Source: Takakia lepidozioides | Taxonomy: Eukaryota; Streptophyta; Takakiopsida; Takakiales; Takakiaceae | NCBI GenBank assembly: GCA_030704615.1 | Contig: CM060731.1 | Span: 72,708,756-72,772,755 of the forward strand | Reading direction: 5' to 3' | Length of the DNA: 64,000 nt | Shown: positions 46,401 to 56,265 of the stretch, piece by piece | How the letters are laid out: each line of letters begins with the position of its first letter | Position numbering within the stretch: position 1 is the stretch's first letter | Notes under the pieces: model-generated | What the model was told of the DNA's origin: nothing | Seen by the model: only the letters and a program-made list of their open reading frames with translations | Database searches by the model: none | Program-made: the position numbers and the translations under genes

Positions 46401-46650
46401 GGTTTGGGCGTTTCCGACACTCGTAAGACCTCGCCACCATTCCCACATGGCAGCGTGACTACTCTCTTGCGGCCATCTATGACCGCTCCGGATTTGCTCA
46501 AAAAGGTCATCCCCAAAATGAGATCTACTCCATCGATCTCGCAGATGGTGAAATTCTCACGTCCCTCCCAACTCCCCAGTTGAAGAGGAACATCAAACGC
46601 CAACCTTGTCGCCAATTGCGGTTCTCCTTTGGCTGCGACGCTCTTGTGTC
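43440..46650 (-). pseudogene. Chromovirus pol: protease end, RT, RNase H, integrase, chromodomain
   Basis: From about 46650 downward: protease C-terminal part ([17 protein letters not shown]), then reverse transcriptase ([62 protein letters not shown], with the YIDD active site). A frameshift near 45350 separates RT from RNase H (HTDALDFAIGGVLMQDG). The integrase follows (HDSPLAGHGGAKRTAALL; CSTCQQNRSEYKK; SVSMDFMTAMPL; DIVSDRDPKFTSKFWRALW; TAFRPTTDGQMERVN). An in-frame TAG at 44028-44030 interrupts the frame, which continues to the chromodomain (YEVEAVLKSRRFKNRETEYL, VKWKGYHHVEASW) and stops at 43440. RT, integrase core and chromodomain are all well conserved. Confidence 0.92.
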
Positions 46651-47922
46651 CACCAACAACGACACGTTAGTTCCGGATATTATCCCATCCACGAACAATA
46701 ATTGACTCCCTTTACGTAAGGCGCCAGTTTCCTGATACAACTCACAAGAGAATTTGCCTACCTTGCAAGTCCTGGCGACCACCGCTTCCACCAAGCGACT
46801 GATGGTATCTTCCGACAGCTCTGTGGTCACCCGAGTCATGTTCAATTGCCGGGGCTTCGTGCACTTCTTGGCCATGTGCCCGGGCTCCCCGCAATTGAAA
46901 CACACTCCATCAAAGGTCGCCTTCTGTCCGCCATAGGCCGCTCCACCCGCTTTTCCTTTCGAAGCACCGGGTGCCGCCTTGACTTGTGAAGGCCCTCCCT
47001 TCGATTTCCACGTGCCATTGTCGCCGCGTGGCCTATCCCACTTCTTTTCCGGTCGGAAGGAGTCACCTTCCCGCCGGGTCTTCTTGTGGTTCAGCTCCGT
47101 ACGGCCTTGTCTTTCACCCTTAGGGACATCTGAGAAACATTCAGCCCTCTCAATTGCCTCGTTCAAAGTCTTAGGTGACTTCTCCTCCAACTTCCGCCTG
47201 GCCCATGGGGCCAGTCCCGCCACAAAGTTGAAGACCATTTCTGGTTCTGCCATGTCCGCGACTTCGAGCAACAGCACATTGAAAGCCTGGACATATCCCC
47301 GAATGTCATCTGTTTGCTTCAAATTCCTCATCTTGTCCCGGGCGAGCCATGACGCGTTGAGGGGCACAAACTGCCTCTTCATCAATTCCTTGAACCCACT
47401 CCAGTTCAAGGTCTCCGGGCTTGGACCTCGGTCGTGAAGGCGTTTCTGCCACCATTGTTGAGCATAGCCCCTCAAATAGGTGGGAGCCACTTCCACCCGA
47501 TCCTCGTCACTCAACTTGGCCGCCCGGAAGTACTGCTCTAGCTCCAAGAGCCAGGTGTTGAGTGCCTTCCGATTTCGGACACCCTCGAAGGTGCCGGGTT
47601 CCTTAGGCTTCACCTTAAACTTTGCCTTAGCGGAAGTGGCATTAGCCGCCTTCAACACGTCTTTCAACGTCCCGCCAAATTGCGCCAACAACCCTTCCCA
47701 GAAGGCTGCCGGCATGGGAGGCATCTGTTGGTCGGTCGGAGCTCTCAAGGATTCCTCAGGCTCCGACTCCTCAGATTCCTCCCGCTCTTGAGCGGCCTCG
47801 TTTTCGGAAACATGCATCGCTTCCTCAAATGGCCGCCTCGGTGATACGTCGCCCCCATTGGGCTCACCGGGATCATCATCTTTTGGGCCGTTCCGCTTTC
47901 GCTTTGGCTTGCTCGACCCCAT
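46525..47922 (-). CDS. Chromovirus gag with CCHC knuckle, running into the protease start
   Basis: ATG at 47922-47920 ([12 protein letters not shown]), about 50 bases downstream of the primer-binding site. Gag matrix/capsid-like region ([34 protein letters not shown]), a basic linker, and the zinc knuckle [14 protein letters not shown]. The frame then enters the protease, reading [10 protein letters not shown] where the family has DTGAS. The active-site Gly is Arg, and shortly after this the frame is lost (stop at 46525). Gag packages the element RNA in cytoplasmic particles. Confidence 0.88.
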   Translation of the reverse strand: MGSSKPKRKRNGPKDDDPGEPNGGDVSPRRPFEEAMHVSENEAAQEREESEESEPEESLRAPTDQQMPPMPAAFWEGLLAQFGGTLKDVLKAANATSAKAKFKVKPKEPGTFEGVRNRKALNTWLLELEQYFRAAKLSDEDRVEVAPTYLRGYAQQWWQKRLHDRGPSPETLNWSGFKELMKRQFVPLNASWLARDKMRNLKQTDDIRGYVQAFNVLLLEVADMAEPEMVFNFVAGLAPWARRKLEEKSPKTLNEAIERAECFSDVPKGERQGRTELNHKKTRREGDSFRPEKKWDRPRGDNGTWKSKGGPSQVKAAPGASKGKAGGAAYGGQKATFDGVCFNCGEPGHMAKKCTKPRQLNMTRVTTELSEDTISRLVEAVVARTCKVGKFSCELYQETGALRKGSQLLFVDGIISGTNVSLLVDTRASQPKENRNWRQGWRLMFLFNWGVGRDVRISPSARSME

Positions 47923-47963
47923 GATGAGGCCAATCCCAAGGATGATCGCGTACTGAACTCTAA

Positions 47964-47975
47964 GCTCTGATACCA
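47964..47975 (-). promoter_or_regulatory. Primer-binding site (tRNA-Met initiator type)
   Basis: The minus strand reads TGGTATCAGAGC, two bases after the end of the LTR, the standard complement of the plant initiator tRNA-Met 3' end used to prime reverse transcription. Confidence 0.95.
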
Positions 47976-47977
47976 AG

Positions 47978-48684
47978 TGTCGCGCACCTCACTTCGGTAA
48001 GCTCCCCCCTCAAGTCATAGATACTCGCTTGATGCGCGCGCCTAGCTCCCAACCTGGCCTCCGGGCCAACTTGGAACTCCGGCTGCTCACCGGGGCATAA
48101 CGGTCCCCCCTTTGATCTCCCAAAGAACCCTCCAACGATTTGGAACCAGTGGAATTCCCTTTGGTAGTTGGCAGTCCGGAACAGCTCCCCACTCTTTGGT
48201 CGCTTTCCGGCTCGCTCGCTTACTCACTAGTTTTTGGTCACCAACGGGCTTGCACCGTTCTCGGGGTTACTACTCCATATATATACTTCTGTAGCTGTCC
48301 GCGGGGGTTTCACAAACAACCATGCCATTTTATGGCGAATCACCACGAACACCCTCGACTCCCGGTGATGAGTCGCGGTGAGTCTTGGCCCACCCACCAC
48401 GGCCCCTATGGACCGTGATGAGTCCCAAGACTCTCCACGACTCCCAGGGTGAGTCCTATGTCACCCCCACTAAGTCCCGCTAAGCTACCACCACCCCTTG
48501 TGGAGCCACCCCCACCGCAACCCGGTGTGCGGGGCTCCACCTAGTGAGCGCCTCCGCCTCCTTGAGTGCTTTGGGCACTCAAGGGTGCTTCAGCCCCCCT
48601 ACCTATCGCTGCCACTGCCCCCACCACAGGGGCAGCCCCTCTTGTGTCCCGACCCCCCTGCCCTCAAGGCACAGGGCCGCGACA
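47978..48684 (-). repeat. LTR (5' LTR of the chromovirus)
   Basis: 707 bp, about 98% identical to the other LTR apart from a deletion of about 19 bases around 48447. It drives transcription leftwards. Confidence 0.95.
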
Positions 48685-48689
48685 CGTGT

Positions 48690-49040
48690 AGTGATGTAAT
48701 CATAGAAACAAAGATGTGAAACCTCTAGTAGTCATGTAGTCATAAGCTTATATGGCATGTCATCAATGTGTAGTAGTGGTGTAGTCATTTAGTCATAAGC
48801 TTACGTGGCACGTGTCTGACGTGTAGTATTGCGTATGACTACTAGTTATATAAACCAAGCCTATGTTCTTGGTCAACACTGTTTGACCGCGGCTCCTAGT
48901 CATGTAGTAAAACATATGACTACATTAGATTAAAATATATTAAAATTCGCCCATCAATGGGTTTCATCACTTCGTACTCACACATATAAGGTTTAGATCA
49001 CCCGTAGTCATAAAAACGTTAATCTGTAGTAGTGTATATG
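48690..49040. repeat. GTAGTCAT repeat cluster (copy 3) with a CACTA-like terminus
   Basis: GTAGTCATGTAGTCATAAGC and variants in both orientations. It ends CGTAGTCATAAAAACGTTAA followed by TCTGTAGTAGTG at about 49037. The reverse complement of this end begins CACTACTACAGATTAACG, which fits the CACTA family terminal repeat. The chromovirus was inserted into this repeat: its left remainder is the sequence just before 41803 (GATGCCACGTGT). Confidence 0.65.
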
Positions 49041-49256
49041 CTCAATTGCATTTGCTACTCTCTGTAATCCAACAGGCATTCACCTTTTTGCCTCAATTGT
49101 CCCACCATTGACTGGGGTCAGAAAAGTATTCATTCTACGGCTTATCCTCGTCTATGTTACCTGTTCCTAGATACTTTCATGTTGTCACATTGGTAGTATC
49201 ATGTCAAAGTCAATCCAAAGTATCAAAGGTTCACTCAACCAGCTAACTTGCAAAAT

Positions 49257-50350
49257 TCAACCTGAATATTCAACAAGGGTTTTATCCAAAATGATATCCC
49301 CCACAATTCCACTTTTGCTGATGTCAGCGTGAACCTGCTTGCACTTCTCCAGGGCTCCTAGGCTGGCACACGCATTGAGAATACAAGAGAAGCTGACCCT
49401 ATTAGGAGTCATCCTGTCTTGCTGCAATCTCTCATATGTCTCGAAAGCCACCATACCACATCCATGTTGAGCACACCCTTCGATCATGGTGTTCCATGAT
49501 ACTTTATCTCGTTTAGCCATATTGTCAAAAGCTTGACGCGCTCCCATATTTTGCATACATGTCCACAAGCGCAGTCTCCAAATTTATGTAGCATGCAATT
49601 CCAAATTTAATGATGTCAGCATGGACCTCTTTGCCCTTCTCCAAGGCTCCTAGGCTGGCACATGCATTGAGAACACAAGTGAATGCGACCCTGTTGGGCG
49701 TTAGCCCTTTCTTTTGCATTTGTTCATACATCTCAACAGCCTCCCTGCCATACTCATGCGGAGCATATGCTGCAATCATGGTCCTCCATGAAACCACATC
49801 ATGTTGTGTCATATTGTCAAACACTAGACAAGCATCCTTTATGCCCTTGCATTTTGCATTTATGTCAACAAGGGTATTCTCCAGGATAATATCTGGCACG
49901 ATTCTAGATTTGCTTATGTCATCATGGACCTGTTTCCCTTTTTCCAGAGCTCTGAGGCGCATGCATTGAGAATACAAGTGAATGTGACCCTGTCAGGCGT
50001 CACCTCATCCTGTTGCATTTTCTCATAGATCTTGAAAGCTTCCAATAGCGTCCCCATGCTGGGCATATCCTGCTATCAACAAACTCCAAGAGACCATCTC
50101 GTTTAGCACATGCTGTCGAACATTTGACGCACCTCTTTCATGCTGCCACATTTTGCATACATGTCGATAAGGCTATTATCCAAATTGATATAGGGCGCAA
50201 TTTCAGCTTTCATGGTGTCAACATGCACCTCTTTGCCCCTTTTTTTCCAGGGCTCCCAGGCTGGAACACGCATTGAGAACACAAACAAACGTGACTGTGT
50301 TGGGTCTCACCCCTGCTTATTGCATTTGCCTGTACATCTGGAAAGCCTCC
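49257..50350 (-). pseudogene. Broken PLS-class PPR gene (PPR4), main part
   Basis: Several frames in order from 50350 down: GKEVHVDTMKAEIAPYINLD, DMYAKCGSMKEVRQMFD; then ALEKGKQVHDDISKSRIV, CLVFDNMTQHDVVSWRTMI; VLNACASLGALEKGKEVH, ETALVDMYAKYGS; then RQAFDNMAKRDKVSWNTMI and LEKCKQVHADISKSGI, ending in VEYSG-stop. About three PLS triplets. At least three frameshifts. It stops abruptly at about 49262 where inserted DNA begins; a further triplet in the same orientation lies at 41213-41473. Confidence 0.8.
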
Positions 50351-50979
50351 CTCTACGCTGACACTGATCACATGCGCTCAAGGATGCCATGACATCGTCC
50401 CTTCCCCGCGCTGCAAGACACCTTTCACGGTTGTCTTCGGGCATTTCGGGCAGTATCCAAAGAATTTGATGACGATGACGTGCTTACGAAAGGTGGCGAC
50501 GATGACGTGGCACTATGGCACCCTATACCTGTTCTACGCTAAACTAGCTTCTGACCCTCGGTCGTCGCTAGAATTAGGATACTCAGGGCCGTTTTCAATG
50601 CATTAAGGGTCCAGCAATACAGAGGCCAAAATGAATATAGTGGTCGGATTTGCCAAAACAATTTAATTGCCTATATAGCTTTGATTTGCCCCAAAGGTCA
50701 TTTTTAGACGCTTCTCATTGTTTGATAATTGGGACTTGAATGCGGGCATGTGTGGTTGTGGCGGGGCCCGCAGGTGGCACAAGGGGTCGCGCAGGATGGG
50801 ACAACCCCTACCCGGCGGGGTCAGTCTGCTTGGGTGAGCCGCCCCGGGGCGCGCGCAGGGGGAGCGAGAGGGGGAGCGAGTCTGTTGGGCCCACAAAACA
50901 CGGGGAGCGAGTCTGTTGGGCCCACAAAACACCTGAAGATATGTAGATAAATAATTAATTATTTCAAGGGTTTGCAAAA

Positions 50980-51075
50980 AGCATCGGCTAGTGTGATGGT
51001 AAAGATCACCTTGTGACGAACGTGAGGTCTGATGTCCAAATCCTGGCAAGTGACATTGTGGCGGTAATGTGTGTT
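50980..51075 (+). repeat. tRNA-related (SINE-like) segment
   Basis: GGCTAGTGTGATGG (50986-50999) resembles a polymerase III box A. GATGTCCAAATCC (51031-51043) resembles box B (consensus GGTTCRANNCC), at tRNA-like spacing. It is followed by AT-rich sequence. There is no foldable complete tRNA, so a SINE head or tRNA relic is more likely than a tRNA gene. Confidence 0.35.
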
Positions 51076-51117
51076 AATTATAAATATATATTTTGTTTGA
51101 GGAGGGTCTGAAGGTTG

Positions 51118-51320
51118 GAGTTAGGCGCTCGCCAGTTGGAGTCCGTTGTTGGTTAGTCCGCTCGCCAGTCAGTCCGCTCGTCAATCGCCAGTTTGCTGGT
51201 GAGTCCGCTCGCCAATCCGCCGGACTGGGTCAGTCCGCTCGCCACTCGCCAGCTGGTCGGTCCGCTCGCCAGTTGGAGTTAGTCTCTTGAGGGTTTGGCC
51301 AGTCCGCTGGAAGGTCCGCT
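51118..51320. repeat. Short tandem array of GTCCGCTCGCCA units
   Basis: About eight imperfect copies of GTCCGCTCGCCAGT/AAT with variable 5-15 base joins, inside the inverted-repeat element. Confidence 0.7.
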
Positions 51321-51550
51321 GCCGTTAAAGAACTAGGACTTAAGAAAAAATTCAGAATCTACACCCCGTGAAAGGGGGGTGGGTTCATGAGCTCACCCCA
51401 TGGGCAGTACTGGCGGGGCCCATAGGTGCATTCAAGTCCCAATTATTAAAAAATCAGAGGCTTTTTAAACAACTTATAAGGGCAATAACTCTATGACGTT
51501 TTTTGTTCTTAAATATATTAAGGTTTTTAATGCGCGCGCACCCCACCAAT

Positions 51551-51722
51551 AGGGGCCCATGGAGTCATCCGATGGGCCTCCCCGAGGGTCCAGAGGGGTC
51601 CACTAGGTCATAGGCCGGGCCCACCAGGTCTCTAGAGGATCCACTGTGCAGGTCAAAGGCCTAGGCACCCGCCCATGGCATGCTAGAAGAAATGAAGACT
51701 TAGGAACATTTTGGGATAAAAT
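51551..51722. repeat. Dispersed repeat, copy 1
   Basis: Starts GGGGCCCATGGAGTCATCC and ends GAAGAAATGAAGACTTAGGA with a TTTGGGATAAAAT tail. A diverged direct copy lies at 52387-52590 with the same start (GGGGCCCATGGGGTCATCC) and end. No coding content. Confidence 0.65.
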
Positions 51723-52386
51723 AAATATTAAGGTCTTTGATGGTTCGGGCACCGCAAGTGGGTAGTTGCAGCCTATGGTGGACCAAAATGAGACACACCA
51801 TCCTCAACCATTGGATTCGCTTCAATTTACGATCTCAACAGTCTATTATTTGACCATTAAAGATTTTATTTTCAAATCGCAATAGTTTCAGATCACGATA
51901 GTTTTTTTCAAATTTGACCTTGATCCACCCCGGGGGTCTACCCTTGGTCTATGTATTTAATGAGGTAGTGTTGATATTTCAAAGAATTCTATATGTAAAG
52001 GACTTTCCGAAAATAGTTATTTTGAATGCTCAAAATACTACATAAAGTCTCTTTTACTTAATATTTTTGAGTGGATGTTTTCATTCTAGATTCTGTATCC
52101 CTCAAAGCACATTTGGTGTTACTAATTGTCTCATGCTTTAAAAAAATCCATAACGGCCTTTTCTATGGACTATAACAAATCCTTATGGACTTGTTCAAAA
52201 GTCCATTATTTCTAACCATTTGCTTTTTTGGTTATGAGACTTGGAATAGGGGAATATATGTAGTTGAGCCTTCATAACTTAGTCCTTTTTTACTATCAGC
52301 CTTGCCATTTAGGAGTATGATAATTTACAACTAATCAAGGTCCAAAAAAACAGTGTTGTGACAACATTTTTGGTCCACCGTAGGCT

Positions 52387-52590
52387 GGGGCCCATGGGGT
52401 CATCCCCTGGGCACCAAAGGGTCCACTAGGTCACGGGCAGACACCCCTCAGGATTATGAAGGATCCACTATGCACTTGTGAGGGCGTCCCCTGTCAGGTC
52501 TCTGGAGGTTCCAGAGCAAGTCATTCGTCATGGCGCCCGCCCGCGGCATAGTAGAAGAAATGAAAACTTAGGAAAAATTTGGGATAAAAT
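52387..52590. repeat. Dispersed repeat, copy 2
   Basis: Second copy of the repeat at 51551-51722, with small insertions. Shared tail GAAGAAATGAAAACTTAGGA...TTTGGGATAAAAT. Confidence 0.65.
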
Positions 52591-54591
52591 TATAGCCAAT
52601 TCAACAAATATTTCATGAACACATGCCGCACTTAGCAGGATGGAATGCAAGATCTCACATATACCATTCAATGCTCTAAACTAAACCATCACACTATCCA
52701 TCGCTTTCTAGAATCTGCCGAAACGTTTAATGTTTTATTGTGCATATTTGCTTGGAGATAGGTCATGGCTCCTATGTGGTGAGATCTTCTTAGCTATGGT
52801 GCAATGGAATGCACCTCAGCATTGTGGAGCTCTACGGAAGGCCCCTCCCCGCCATAGGTGCGCCGGTGCCTTAAAGCTGACCTTAGTATAATGAGAAGGC
52901 TCGCTTTTTTTCCTTTTCAAAAAAAAAATTAATAGGGGACAGACTCGAGGTCCTTTAAAATTTATTAATGATGAAAAAAAATAACCTTGCATGCGCCATG
53001 GAGGCTGATAATTGAGACATTGCTCCGTAACCAAGTTCAGGTGTAAGAGAAAGAGAACCATAACATTAATAGCTACATAAGCCTAGAGGCTGCCTCGCTT
53101 GCGTTTTGGCTTACAAAGGATAGCTGCACTTTAGATTTTCCTTTCTTAAAACTACGTCAATGACGCCAATTTACTTCTGGCTCTTCACCTTCAGTGGGGG
53201 AGCACCTGGCGCTAAGGGAACTCCCAGCATGCAGGGATGGAGTCGTGCCATTCCACTCGTGAATCTACGTTTTTTTTCGACCCCCTTACACAACGGTTAT
53301 TTCTTCAAATCCTTGTGTAGCTTACTATATATCCCCCTTTTTAATTCCTGGACCATCTTCTAATGGATAGGGCCCACACAAACTTGGGGGGCTTATTTAT
53401 TCTCACTGCCTTGTTAATTAATATAGTTATGGTCTTGATTGCATTTTTTCATTGGCCTATGTGTAGAACCCACTAGATTAGTTACTCGTAAGTAGTAAAT
53501 AGCAGGCTGGAGGAGTGTGCTCTCCTCTTCTATATACCCTCTTAGGGCGGTGGCCCCGACATCCTCAAGGTGTGCCTACATGAGTGTGTGATTGTGGTTT
53601 TATCATCGCATGTGTTTATGTGTCCATAGGTGGTTGGGTGACATAATGCAAAACTGAGTTAGGTAAGAAATTGAAGATTTTAACCTCATAGTTACAAATA
53701 CGAATCCCTATGCTTTTGTTTAAAACACATTTTCAATAAGGATGAATAGCAAAAACACATAAAAATGATGAGTCAAACACACAGTTCAAGACGATGATTT
53801 GGAGACATTACATAAAGACGATGATTCAGATACACACCTAAGAATGAGATGAAATATTGGAACTTATAATGTCCATATAAAGCTGAAAGAGCTTATGGGA
53901 CAAAAAGAAACAAGAAACAAGTTGAAAGAGTATTAAAAACAAAGAGTGAAAGAAGAAGCAGCCCACAAAGTAGCTACTCCTCGAGGGCTGGCCTAAGGGC
54001 CAAAGCTCCCTGTACATAAGCTGCCAAACATTTCTGATCCTCATAACAGAAGACCTCTATAAGAGATTGGGTTTTATGGAACAAACAATGGAATCTCCCA
54101 CAGAGAAAGACAATTTTAAGAGTGCATGGTGATTATGTCAACCATGTACTATGGAATGGCCCTCACATGCCATTGTGGCGGGTAAGGCGGTGGCAAGCCG
54201 GAGGGTGAGCTGCCACCGAAACCGCCATAATGGGTGGGGGCCCTTACCATAACGTTAAGGATTGTGTCTGCCGCTCTCTCATTGGCTTGCAAGTCCTAAT
54301 CAACTTATTATGTTTCATAATGTGCTAGTGGCAATAGGCCTAGAATTTTGCTTTTTAATCCTCCTCCAAATCACGATACTGGGCAGGTAAAATCCTTAAC
54401 GTCATTAATGACATCCCATAATGTCATCCCAAAATTATGACATCCCATACGCTTACATTGGGAAGTAGTTAAAGAAGAAGTTTCAACCCGTGTTGCTTTG
54501 ATATCACGTTTAGGACATAACAAACTAGTATGAGTATTCAATGTTGAACTGATGATGCAAACAACCGAAAATCTCATTTCTCTGGGCCTGT
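52591..54591. other. AT-rich non-coding stretch with one large hairpin
   Basis: No gene recognised. 54171-54232 folds back on itself: CATTGTGGCGG pairs with CCGCCATAATG at the ends, and GGTGGCAAGC pairs with GCTGCCACC inside. It looks like a small MITE or hairpin. The DNA is otherwise AT-rich and anonymous. Confidence 0.4.
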
Positions 54592-55390
54592 CTAGCTATT
54601 GAAGCAGCAACTCCCGGTGATGAGGTTATGCATGGAAGAAGTTGTAGGATCAGCGATAACAACGTCCGCCAATGTATACAACCCGTCGAGAAAGTACAAT
54701 GTCAACCTGCCGTCGAGTGGAATGGTGATCATGGGACTGGAGTGGAGTACGTGTATCTGCTCTCGAAGGACATGAACCCCGACTTCGTGAGTAACCGTAA
54801 CTGCTGCATCTAAGACGACATCGTGAGTTGCAGGGCGTTCTCCACCGCAAGGGCAACGAAGAAGACGTACACCGAGTGAGTCGATAGGATGACGACAAAC
54901 ACACTGTTGTAGTCCTAATACATAGAAATGCAGAAGAACAAGTCTAACTCGCACGGAGGTGGTAAATACAGCAGAGGGACATACGAAAGGGTGCAACGGT
55001 TGGTTGTATCGTGGGCCGCGCACCTTCTCCGGGCCCAACGCAAGAGAGAAGTTTCGCCTGATGTGTATCCGAAGGAGCATCGGAAAGCATGTTGGAAAAG
55101 GAGTGTTGGTGCGCACGTTCCATGATGGTATCGTGTAAGTGCTCCAGACCTTGACTGACCAACTGTTCGAAACTTGGTGACATACAAGCTCATGCTAATT
55201 GTATTGGGAAGAGATCTCGTGCTAAATGAAGATGTTGCTGGAAGGGCAAAGAGCCATCGTAGGTTCCCACTTCCCACTTCTATGCTCTCCTTTGCGCATG
55301 GCCTCACATATCAACCATTCCAACACTTGCTGGCCTCCCTCCCCATCGGCTGCTCCATTGTTCTCCCTTTTTTCAGCATTCAGAAATAAC
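54592..55390 (-). pseudogene. Fragment resembling the end of a LINE with restriction-like endonuclease
   Basis: The minus strand reads CAPTLLFQHAFRCSFGYT, then CVCRHPIDSLGVRLLRC, GGERPATHDVVLDAAVTV, RRQVDIVLSR (another frame) and YTLADVVIADPT, ending at 54592. The C-x-C-x4-D-x2-G-x4-L-x-C...R-x3-HD pattern followed by VDIV...ADVVIADPT resembles the zinc-knuckle and catalytic region of restriction-like endonucleases found at the C-terminus of some non-LTR retrotransposons. A frame change separates the last two blocks. No reverse transcriptase domain is recognisable upstream. Confidence 0.45.
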
Positions 55391-56265
55391 CCTGCCAAGA
55401 TTTGGGACCCTTATTTGGCTTTGATCCACTGCCACTTGTTACACAGCCTCGTGGATCATCAGCCGGATGCTAAGGATAGTCGAAAGGGTGGATGTCGTGG
55501 TGAAAATTAAGATGACTTGCAAAGTACCGACATACTTTGGATTGTGGTTTGCATGCCATTCAACAACATTAGGAATTGCAACCAATCTTTCGAAGTATAA
55601 AGGGGTGGCCCGGTGGACCAGCAAAAGCAAGTTCTAGCCAACAACTCATTAGATCCACCCTGACATCCTAGTAAATAAACCTAGGAACATCAAGACCAAT
55701 ATATAATTAGAAATGGGGTAGTAGCTGGAAGGTTAAGTGGCTCTTGATTCCACAGGCTATGGCAGGAGACTTTGGGCTCTCTCTCTCTAATTAGAACATT
55801 TCAGAGAAGCAATTCTCTTTTTCCTACTAGTAAACATAACTCTGGGTAAGGAAGTGCAAAAAGATGGTGGCAGTCAGAACATGACAGAACACGACAAAAG
55901 CTCTATACAGGGCCACCCAAATAAAACAACGGTATACATAGAAGCTGCTTGTAGAGCAATGCTGAAGTGTGTATACACAGAACCATAGCTCATGGCACCA
56001 AGAAAGAATCTGGACATGTCTGAACTAGGCCCTTTCCAATCAATCAATACACCATTTCTCCACAGTCGTACAACCAAGTGAGGGGGCTCAGCTGGTGTAC
56101 CACCAAACCCCTGGAAGAGTCTCCCTTTTCGCATACACTGATACAAGCTACCACTGATTTTCTCAGGTTACATACTTTTGAAAGGGCAACAGAAATCACT
56201 CTCCTGGTCATCTTCAATCCAGAAGCCCATTCCACGTGGAATGAACTCCTATACTGAGACATATG
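55391..56265. other. 3' flank of ARL8; no gene seen
   Basis: Includes the expected ARL8 3' UTR (just below 56266) and unassigned sequence. Confidence 0.4.

Larger units (their letters stand above)
41803..48689 (-). mobile_element. Complete-length Ty3/gypsy chromovirus with both LTRs and target duplication
   Basis: Two direct LTRs (41808-42533 and 47978-48684) bound a 6877-bp element transcribed on the minus strand. The termini are TGTCGCG...CGCGACA, and the flanking 5-bp target duplication CGTGT occurs at 41803-41807 and 48685-48689. Order on the minus strand: LTR, primer-binding site, gag, protease, RT, RNase H, integrase, chromodomain, about 0.9 kb non-coding, LTR. The LTRs differ by roughly a dozen substitutions and one deletion of about 19 bases, so the insertion is fairly young. 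Pol carries two frameshifts and one stop, so the copy is not autonomous. Confidence 0.95.
50690..51480. mobile_element. Inverted-repeat element with internal tandem array
   Basis: A perfect 19-bp inverted repeat (ATAATTGGGACTTGAATGC at 50725-50743 and its complement at 51428-51446) is extended by imperfect pairing for about 30 more bases outwards. Inside lie a tRNA-like segment and a tandem array of GTCCGCTCGCCA(G/A)T units (51118-51320), but no coding frame. It resembles a foldback/MITE-type element; no target duplication was established. Confidence 0.5.

Noticed and set aside
41643-49037. CACTACATAG at 41643 as the left end of the CACTA-like repeat ending at 49037
   Set aside because: Only the first six bases match the right end, and no 3-bp target duplication is present.
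50980-51075. Functional tRNA gene
   Set aside because: Box A/B-like sequences are present, but no complete cloverleaf or acceptor stem can be formed.
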